Assembly: GCF_900091845.1 (NCBI RefSeq)
Contig: NZ_FMCI01000063.1
Span: 1 to 47,689 of the forward strand
DNA length: 47,689 bases
Origin: Streptomyces sp. SolWspMP-5a-2
GTDB lineage: Bacteria > Actinomycetota > Actinomycetes > Streptomycetales > Streptomycetaceae
Direction: 5' to 3'
The translations under genes were made by a program, and so were the position numbers. The notes under the pieces were generated by a model, which ran no database searches, was not told the DNA's origin, and saw nothing but the letters and a program-made list of their open reading frames with translations. Below, piece by piece: positions 41,963-47,689 of the stretch (positions are counted from its first letter, which is position 1; each line of letters starts with the position of its first letter).

Positions 41963-43119
41963 TCCGGCTGCGCGGGATCACCAAGGCGTACGGCCGCACC
42001 ACCGCCCTCGACGGCCTCGAACTCGACGTGGAGGACGGAGAGTTCTTCTGTCTGCTGGGTCCCTCGGGGGCGGGCAAGACCACCACCCTGAAGACGGTCG
42101 CCGGGCTCGAACTCCCGGACGCGGGCACGGTCGAGCTGGACGGCCGCGACCTCGCGGGCGTCGAACCCTACGACCGGGGCGTGGCGATGTGCTTCGAGAG
42201 CTACGCCCTCTACCCGCACCGCTCCGTCCACGACAACCTGGCGTCCCCGCTGCGCTCGCCGCGCCACCGGCTGCCCGCCGCCGAGGCCCGCGCCCGGATC
42301 ATGGAGACCGCCGCGCTCCTCGGCATCGAGGCCCTGCTGGACCGTCCCGTGGGCCAACTGTCGAACGGGCAGCGGCAACGGGTCGCGCTGGGGCGGGTCC
42401 TGGTCCGTCCGGCCCGCGCCTTCCTCCTCGACGAGCCGCTCTCCCACCTCGACGCCAAGCTGCGCCAGCAGATGCGCGCCGAGCTGAAGGCGATCGGGGC
42501 GGTCCGCCGCACCACCACCCTGTACGTCACCCACGACTCGGTGGAGGCGCTCGCGCTCGGCGACCGGATCGGCGTCATCAGGGACGGCCGGATCGTCCAG
42601 ACCGGGACCCGGGAGGAGATCTGGTACCGGCCGCACGACACCGAGGTGGCCCGCGCCTTCGGCCGCCCCCGGATCAACCTGCTGCCCGGCACGCTCACCG
42701 AGAACGGCGCCTTCCGCTCGGCCGGCGGCGGGATCGAACTGCCGGTGCGCGCCGAGGCGCCGCCCGGCACCGAGGTCCTCGCCGGGATCCGCCCCCGCGA
42801 CCTCTCCCTCACCGCGCCCGGCCACGAGCTGACCGGCACGGTGTACGTGACCGAGGTGCTCGGCCGGTCGGTGGAGGTGACCGTCAGGCTCGGCGGCGGG
42901 GCCGGGCCGGGAGCGCGTCCGCCCGGCGGCGGGGCAGGGCCGGAGACCGGGGCGGGGCCGGAGACCGGGGCGCCGCGGGTCTCGCTGGTGGCCCCGCGCG
43001 CCGACACGCGCGGCCTCGGCCCCGACGATCCGGTCCGGCTCACCCTCCGGCCTGAGAACCTGCTGCTGTTCGAGGCCGACCGGCCCCGGCGCCCAGGACG
43101 AAGGATCGGGACACGATGA
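41959..43119 (+). CDS. ABC transporter ATPase 1 (Glu in Q-loop), 386 aa
   Basis: This is a MalK-like nucleotide-binding protein. Walker A is GPSGAGKT (34-41), signature LSNGQ (134-138), Walker B FLLDEP (D158, E159), and the switch His is H192. The Q-loop position is Glu80 in MCFESYALYPH, where MalK proteins have Gln. A C-terminal TOBE/MalK regulatory domain follows. It is interrupted near residues 315-337 by a Gly/Pro-rich segment containing two copies of GAGPET, encoded by an 18-base tandem repeat near 42934-42971. It is the first of two different ATPase genes in the operon. The stop overlaps the DeoR start (ATGA). Confidence 0.92.
   Translation: MIRLRGITKAYGRTTALDGLELDVEDGEFFCLLGPSGAGKTTTLKTVAGLELPDAGTVELDGRDLAGVEPYDRGVAMCFESYALYPHRSVHDNLASPLRSPRHRLPAAEARARIMETAALLGIEALLDRPVGQLSNGQRQRVALGRVLVRPARAFLLDEPLSHLDAKLRQQMRAELKAIGAVRRTTTLYVTHDSVEALALGDRIGVIRDGRIVQTGTREEIWYRPHDTEVARAFGRPRINLLPGTLTENGAFRSAGGGIELPVRAEAPPGTEVLAGIRPRDLSLTAPGHELTGTVYVTEVLGRSVEVTVRLGGGAGPGARPPGGGAGPETGAGPETGAPRVSLVAPRADTRGLGPDDPVRLTLRPENLLLFEADRPRRPGRRIGTR
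42934..42971 (+). repeat. 18-bp tandem repeat inside ATPase 1
   Basis: The unit GGGGCCGGAGACCGGGGC is present about twice in frame and encodes GAGPETGAGPET. Such repeats can change copy number by slippage without a frameshift. Confidence 0.7.
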
Positions 43120-43994
43120 GCGCCGCCCACGCACCCCGGCCGCACGGCACCCCCCAGCCGCACGGCACCATCCCCCAGCAGACCCCGCCCCAGCAGGGCC
43201 CAGCGGCCCGCAGGGCGGCCGTGGCCGAGCGGGTCCTCGCCGCCGGTTCCGCGACCGCCGCCGACCTCGCCGAACGGTTCGGGGTGAGCCTGATGACCAT
43301 CCACCGCGACCTCGACGACCTCGAACGGCAGGGCGTCGTAAGGAAGTTCAGGGGCGGGGTGACCGCGCAGCCGTCGGCCGTCTTCGAGTCGAACGTGCAG
43401 TACCGCCTGAAGACCATGCGGGCCGCGAAGGAGGCGGTGGCCGACCACGCGCTGCGCTCCGTGGAACCCGGCATGGCGATCATGCTGGACGACTCGACGA
43501 CCGCCCTGGAGATAGCCAGGCTGCTGCGGCTGGGCAAGATCACCCCGCTGACGGTCGTCACCAACTTCCTGGAGGCCGTCAACCTCCTCGCCGGCCGGCG
43601 GGGCATCCACCTGATGGCGCTGGGCGGCGACTACGACCCGCTGCACTCCTCGTTCCTCGGGGTGTCCTGCGTGGAGGCGGTGCAGGCGCTGCGCGTCGAC
43701 GTCTGCTTCGCGTCCACGTCCGCCGTGCACGGCGGCTACGCCTACCACCAGGAGCAGCACATCGTGTCCGTGAAGCGGGCGATGCTCGACTCGGCCGCCC
43801 GCCGGGTGCTGCTCATCGACCACACGAAGCTCGCCAGGCCCGCCCTGCACCGGGTCGCCCCGCTCTCCCGGTTCGACCTGCTGCTGGTCGACGACGGGGC
43901 GTCGCCCGAGGCGCTGAGGGACCTGGACGAGCACCAGGTCCGCTACGAGGTGTGCGCGACGAAGGGCGACGATGACCGAGCTGGAGCTACGTGA
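43116..43994 (+). CDS. DeoR/GlpR-family transcriptional regulator, 292 aa
   Basis: About 28 N-terminal residues rich in His, Pro and Gln (PHGTPQPHGT, QQTPPQQ) precede a canonical DeoR winged helix: TAADLAERFGVSLMTIHRDLDDLERQGVVRKFRGG (about 46-80). The C-terminal sugar-phosphate-sensing domain has MLDDSTTALEIARLL, TVVTNFLEAVNLL and VLLIDHTKLARPALH. Members are usually repressors released by a phosphorylated sugar from the pathway they control. The gene is sandwiched in the operon between the two ATPase genes, overlapping both (4 and 23 bases), so it is autoregulated with the transporter. Confidence 0.93.
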   Translation: MSAAHAPRPHGTPQPHGTIPQQTPPQQGPAARRAAVAERVLAAGSATAADLAERFGVSLMTIHRDLDDLERQGVVRKFRGGVTAQPSAVFESNVQYRLKTMRAAKEAVADHALRSVEPGMAIMLDDSTTALEIARLLRLGKITPLTVVTNFLEAVNLLAGRRGIHLMALGGDYDPLHSSFLGVSCVEAVQALRVDVCFASTSAVHGGYAYHQEQHIVSVKRAMLDSAARRVLLIDHTKLARPALHRVAPLSRFDLLLVDDGASPEALRDLDEHQVRYEVCATKGDDDRAGAT

Positions 43995-45051
43995 CCTGCG
44001 CAAGACGTACCGGGCCCGCGGGCGCCCGCCGGTGGAGGCGGTGCGCGGCCTCGACGTGCGGCTGCGCTCGGGCGAACTCCTGGGCCTGCTGGGCCCGTCG
44101 GGCTGCGGCAAGTCGACCACGCTGCGGATGATCGCCGGTCTGGAGACGGTGACCGGCGGCGACGTCCTGGTCGGCGGGGTCCCGGTGACCGACCGCCCGG
44201 CCCGGCGCCGCAACGTCGGGGTGGCCTTCGAGAACTACGCCCTCTACCCGCCGCTGACCGTGCGCGAGAACCTCGCCTTCGGGCTGCGCGCCCGGCGCCG
44301 GGCCGACCGGGGCGACGTGGACCGCAGGGTCGCCCTGATCGCCGAGCGGGTCGGCCTCACCGCCGTCCTCGACGACCGTCCCGCCACCCTCTCCAGCGGG
44401 CAGAAGCAGCGCGTCTCGCTCGCCAGGGCGCTGGTCAGGGAACCGGACGTGCTCCTCCTCGACGAACCCCTCTCGCACCTGGACGCCGCCCAACGGGACA
44501 CCACGCGCCGTGAGGTGAAGCGCATCCAGCGCGATCTCGGGCACACCGCCATCCTCGTCACCCACGACCAGGAGGAGGCCCTCTCGCTCGCCGACCGGAT
44601 CGCCGTCATGCGGGACGGCGTGATCGAGCAACTCGGCACGGCCCACGAGATCTACGACCACCCGGCGACCCGCTTCGTGGCGGACTTCGTCGGCGAACCG
44701 GCCATCAACCTGCTGCCCGCGGTCACCGCGCCCGACGGCCGGGCCGCGGTCTCCGGCGCCGTCCTGCTGCCGCTGCCGGTCCGGCTCCCGCCCGGCCGGG
44801 AGGTCGTCGTCGGCGTCCGCCCCGAGGACCTCGCGCTGACCGGCGAGGACGGTGTGCGGGCCCGGGTGCTGGCCCATGAGCCGCTGCTGGAGTACGGCGT
44901 GGCCACCCTCGCCCTGGACGGCGTCGAGGACCCGGTGGCCGCCCTCACCGACCCCGGCACCCGGCTGGCCCGCGACGACCGCGTGCGGGTGGCCGCCGAC
45001 CCCGGCCTGACCCATGTCTTCGACGCCGAGACGGGAGTCTCCCTGCGATGA
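43972..45051 (+). CDS. ABC transporter ATPase 2 (Glu in Q-loop), 359 aa
   Basis: The ATG at 43972 lies 23 bases inside the DeoR gene. Motifs: Walker A GPSGCGKS (41-48), Q-loop position Glu87 in VAFENYALYPP, signature LSSGQ (140-144), Walker B LLLDEP (D164, E165), and H198. A TOBE-type C-terminal domain completes it. It differs from ATPase 1 over its whole length but shares the Glu substitution. Together they probably form a heterodimer energising the two permeases, as in the rhizobial glycerol transporter GlpSTPQV, which also has two ATPases. Its stop overlaps the dehydrogenase start by four bases. Confidence 0.92.
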   Translation: MTELELRDLRKTYRARGRPPVEAVRGLDVRLRSGELLGLLGPSGCGKSTTLRMIAGLETVTGGDVLVGGVPVTDRPARRRNVGVAFENYALYPPLTVRENLAFGLRARRRADRGDVDRRVALIAERVGLTAVLDDRPATLSSGQKQRVSLARALVREPDVLLLDEPLSHLDAAQRDTTRREVKRIQRDLGHTAILVTHDQEEALSLADRIAVMRDGVIEQLGTAHEIYDHPATRFVADFVGEPAINLLPAVTAPDGRAAVSGAVLLPLPVRLPPGREVVVGVRPEDLALTGEDGVRARVLAHEPLLEYGVATLALDGVEDPVAALTDPGTRLARDDRVRVAADPGLTHVFDAETGVSLR

Positions 45052-46103
45052 ACGCGCCCCTGCGTGTGGTGGCCGCCGGCGACCACTTCGTGCTGCCCGG
45101 CCTGATCACCCGCGCCCTGACCGCCGAACTCGGCGAACCACCGCCCGACGTACGGGAGTTGACGCTCGGCTGGCCGATGGAGCCGTTCGGCCGGGTCGCC
45201 GAGGTGCGGGAGGCGAGCGACGCCGAGGGCCCCCTCATCGACGCGCTGTCCGACGGCCGCGAGGTGCTGGTCACCCAGATGGCGCCGGTCACCGAGCGGG
45301 TCCTCGGCGCCTCGCCCGGCCTGCGCCTGGTGGTGGTCTGCCGGGGCGGCCCGGTCAACGTCAACCTGGACGCGGCCGAGCGCCACGACGTGCGGGTCTG
45401 CTACGCGCCGGGGCGCAACGCCGCCGCCACCGCCGAGTTCACCGTCGGGCTGCTCCTCGCGGCCCTGCGGCGCATCCCGCAGGCCCACGACTCCCTCGCC
45501 GGGCAGCGCGGCTGGCGCGGCGCCGCCTACTACACCCACGCGCAGGCGGGCCTGGAGCTGGAGGACCTGCCGGTCGGGCTGATCGGCTACGGGGCGGTCG
45601 GCAGCCGGGTGGCCCGCGCGCTCGCCGCGTTCGGCGCCCAGGTGATGGTCCACGACCCGTACGCCAGGGGCGAGATCCACGGGCTGCGGATGCCGACCCT
45701 GGACGACCTGCTGCGCCGCTCCCGGGTGGTCACCCTGCACGCCAGGCTCACCCCCGAGACCCGCGGTCTGATCGGCGCCCGCGAACTGGGCCTGCTGCCG
45801 CGCGGCGCGGTCCTGGTCAACGCCGCCCGGGGTCCCCTCGTCGACGAGGAGGCGCTGTGCGACGCGCTGGCCGACGGGACCCTGTCGGCGGCGGCCCTCG
45901 ACACCTTCGAGCGGGAGCCGCTGCCCGCGCGCTCCCGGCTGTTCGGCCTCACCGACCGCGTCGTCCTCACCCCCCACCTGGGCGGCGCGAGCCGGGCGGT
46001 GGCGGAGAAGGCGGCCCGGATCGCCGCGGCGGAGGTGGGCCGCTGGGCCCGCGGCGAACCGCTCGCGCACTCGCTGAGCCGACCCCCGTCCCGGCGACCG
46101 TGA
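45048..46103 (+). CDS. D-isomer-specific 2-hydroxyacid dehydrogenase, 351 aa
   Basis: The NAD-binding Rossmann motif is GLIGYGAVGSRVARAL (near residue 180). The catalytic triad of the family is Arg near 260 in NAARGPLVDE, Glu near 289 in FEREPLP, and His near 309 in TPHLGG. Length is typical. It oxidises or reduces a 2-hydroxy/2-keto acid, which suggests that the imported compound or its product is an aldonic or ketonic acid, or that an acid is made in the pathway. It overlaps ATPase 2 by four bases and lies 13 bases before the kinase gene. Confidence 0.92.
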   Translation: MNAPLRVVAAGDHFVLPGLITRALTAELGEPPPDVRELTLGWPMEPFGRVAEVREASDAEGPLIDALSDGREVLVTQMAPVTERVLGASPGLRLVVVCRGGPVNVNLDAAERHDVRVCYAPGRNAAATAEFTVGLLLAALRRIPQAHDSLAGQRGWRGAAYYTHAQAGLELEDLPVGLIGYGAVGSRVARALAAFGAQVMVHDPYARGEIHGLRMPTLDDLLRRSRVVTLHARLTPETRGLIGARELGLLPRGAVLVNAARGPLVDEEALCDALADGTLSAAALDTFEREPLPARSRLFGLTDRVVLTPHLGGASRAVAEKAARIAAAEVGRWARGEPLAHSLSRPPSRRP

Positions 46104-46116
46104 GGAGAGGTGCGCC

Positions 46117-47556
46117 GTGTTCATCGGCATCGACGTAGGAACGTCCACCGTGAAGGCCGCCGCGTTCGACCGGTCGGGCGCCGAACTCGGCGTCGAGGCG
46201 CGGCAGATCGCCCTCACGATGCGCGGGGGCGCGGTGGAGCAGGACATGGACGAGGTGTACGGGGCCGTCGTCGCCGTCCTCGACGCCCTCACCGACCGGC
46301 TCCCCGGGCCCGTCGAACTGGCCGGTCTGACCGGGCAGGGCGACGGCGTCTGGCTGGTGGACGGCGCGGGGCGGCCGGTGCGGGCCGCCGTCTCCTGGAT
46401 GGACGGGCGGGCCCACGGCCTCGTCGACCAGTGGCTGGCGGACGGCACCTTCGAGGCGGTCTACCGGCGCACCGGCGGCGCCGTGTTCCCGGGCAGCCCC
46501 GGCCCGCTGCTCGCCTGGCTCGACCGGCACGAACCGGCCGCCCTGGACGCCGCGTCGGCGGCCCTGTACTGCAAGGACATGGTCTTCGGGCGGCTCACCG
46601 GCGCCCCGCCCGGCACCGACGTCTCGGACGCCTCCATGCCGTTCCTCGACCCGCGCACCCGGGCCTACGACAACGGCGTCGTCGAACTCCTCGGCCTCAC
46701 CCACCGCCGGGGGCTGCTGGCGCCGGTCGGCGACCCGATCACCACGGCCGCGGCGCGCGGCGAGGGCCTGCCCGCGGGCACCCGGCTCGCCAACGGCCCC
46801 TACGACCTGCCCGCCTGCGCCCTGGGCGCGGGCGTGACCGAGCCGGGCGACGGACTGCTGATCGTCGGGACCTGCCTGGCGAGCCTGGTCGCCACCACCG
46901 ACCTCGACCTGAGCGGCGAACCGGCCGGTCTGCACATCGCGACCGACCGGCCCGGCCACCGGCTGCGCGCGATGCCCGCGATGGTCGGCACGGCGGCCCT
47001 CGACTGGGTGCTGTCGACGACCGGCGTCGCGCACGGGGAGGTCGACGCGCTGCTGGCCGCGACCCCGCCCGGCGCGCACGGCGTCCGGGTGCTGCCGTAC
47101 TTCGCGCCGTCGGGCGAGCGGGCGCCGTTCGTGGCGCCGGGGCTGCGCGCCGAACTCACCGGTGTCTCCCTGGAGTCGACCAGGGGCGATCTGGTCCGGG
47201 CCACCTGCGAGGGCATCGGCTACGCGGCCCGGCACTGCCTGGAGGCGGCCGGTCTGACCGGCACCCTCGCGGTCTGCGGCGGCGGCACCCGCAGCCCGGC
47301 CTGGACGCGGCTGCTCGCCGACGTGCTGGGGCGCCCGCTGCGCGTGGTCGAGGGCGAGGTCGGCGCGCGCGGCGCGGTGCTGGCGGCGGCCGAGCGCTTC
47401 GGCGTCCCCCTGGACACGGCGCGCTGGACCCGCCCGACGGCGGTGGTGGAGCCCGACCCGGCCCGCGCGGACCTCTACGCGGAGGGCTACGCGGCGCACC
47501 TGAGCCGCCTGGTGCGGGCACGGGCCCGCACCGGGAACCGTCCCGGACGGTCCTGA
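46117..47556 (+). CDS. FGGY-family carbohydrate kinase (LyxK/erythritol-kinase-like), 479 aa
   Basis: The GTG start at 46117 follows GAGGAGAGG. The protein MFIGIDVGTSTVKAAAFDRSG has the FGGY ATPase fold, with LTGQGDGVWLVDGAGRPVRAAVSWMDGRAHG (71-101), close to the pattern of L-xylulose/3-keto-gulonate and erythritol kinases. The likely catalytic Asp is in GPYDLPACALGAG, and the adenosine motif in LAVCGGGTRSPAWTRLLAD. It would phosphorylate the imported substrate, and its product is a plausible inducer for the DeoR regulator. It differs clearly from the divergent FGGY kinase at 37062. The substrate is unknown. Confidence 0.92.
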   Translation: MFIGIDVGTSTVKAAAFDRSGAELGVEARQIALTMRGGAVEQDMDEVYGAVVAVLDALTDRLPGPVELAGLTGQGDGVWLVDGAGRPVRAAVSWMDGRAHGLVDQWLADGTFEAVYRRTGGAVFPGSPGPLLAWLDRHEPAALDAASAALYCKDMVFGRLTGAPPGTDVSDASMPFLDPRTRAYDNGVVELLGLTHRRGLLAPVGDPITTAAARGEGLPAGTRLANGPYDLPACALGAGVTEPGDGLLIVGTCLASLVATTDLDLSGEPAGLHIATDRPGHRLRAMPAMVGTAALDWVLSTTGVAHGEVDALLAATPPGAHGVRVLPYFAPSGERAPFVAPGLRAELTGVSLESTRGDLVRATCEGIGYAARHCLEAAGLTGTLAVCGGGTRSPAWTRLLADVLGRPLRVVEGEVGARGAVLAAAERFGVPLDTARWTRPTAVVEPDPARADLYAEGYAAHLSRLVRARARTGNRPGRS

Positions 47557-47616
47557 CCCGCTCCTCCCCCGCTCACCGCTCCCCCGCCCCGCCCACCTGC
47601 CAGGAAGGGAGTCCGC

Positions 47617-47689
47617 ATGCGGACCGATCGTCGTACCCTGCTCCGCTCGGCCGCCGCCGTCCCGCTCGCCGCGGCCGCCGCCGCCCCCA
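47617..47689 (+). CDS. Tat-exported protein, N-terminal fragment (runs off window)
   Basis: Only 24 codons are visible. The ATG at 47617 is preceded by GGAAGGGAG. The start MRTDRRTLLRSAAAVPLAAA is a twin-arginine signal peptide (RRTLL, then an Ala-rich hydrophobic core). It follows the kinase by 60 bases on the same strand and is probably the next operon gene. It could be a secreted hydrolase that releases the substrate, or a second binding protein; this cannot be decided here. Confidence 0.7.
   Translation, partial: MRTDRRTLLRSAAAVPLAAAAAAP

Overview
This window is chromosomal DNA of a Streptomyces (or very close relative). The base composition is above 70% G+C, third codon positions are almost all G or C, and many genes start with GTG. 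The gene order rne - radical SAM pair - CYTH/CHAD - rodA - mrdA - mreD - mreC - mreB - ndk - folC - valS - clpX - clpP2 - clpP1 - tig is the conserved Streptomyces core block. Nothing points to phage, insertion sequences, CRISPR or rRNA.

Left block (1 to about 23.5 kb, almost all minus strand): the 5' end of ribonuclease E; a split radical SAM pair with two small proteins between its halves; a CYTH-CHAD polyphosphate-type protein; the cell-shape and wall cluster mreB / mreC-mreD-mrdA-rodA; then valS-folC-DUF4233-ndk; then the proteolysis and folding group clpX, clpP2, clpP1 and tig. One secreted or membrane-anchored proline-rich protein (17.7 kb) is inserted on the plus strand between valS and clpX. 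A ClgR-type box lies upstream of clpP1, and an elaborate nested palindrome lies between clpP2 and clpX.

Middle block (23.4 to 38.5 kb, mixed strands, mostly single genes separated by strong hairpin terminators): tRNA-Pro(TGG), tRNA-Gly(TCC), a 64-residue hydrophobic protein, an acyltransferase-3 membrane enzyme with a tiny overlapping leader frame, an HD hydrolase, galU, a membrane-bound PP2C phosphatase, an Eis-like acetyltransferase, a Nei-type glycosylase, rpiB, two paralogous amino acid permeases flanking bioY, Fe-superoxide dismutase sodF preceded by a textbook nickel-regulator (Nur) box, a histidine phosphatase and a xylulokinase-like FGGY kinase.

Right block (38.7 kb to the end, plus strand): a tightly overlapping carbohydrate operon. 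It encodes a Tat-type lipoprotein binding protein, two permeases, ATPase 1, a DeoR regulator, ATPase 2, a D-2-hydroxyacid dehydrogenase, an FGGY kinase, and the start of a Tat-exported protein cut by the window edge. It probably imports and phosphorylates a sugar, polyol or sugar acid that I cannot name. Its odd points are two different ATPase genes, both with Glu in place of the Q-loop Gln; a regulator gene sandwiched between them; and small in-frame tandem repeats in three successive genes. This is the best candidate in the window for an uncharacterised pathway.
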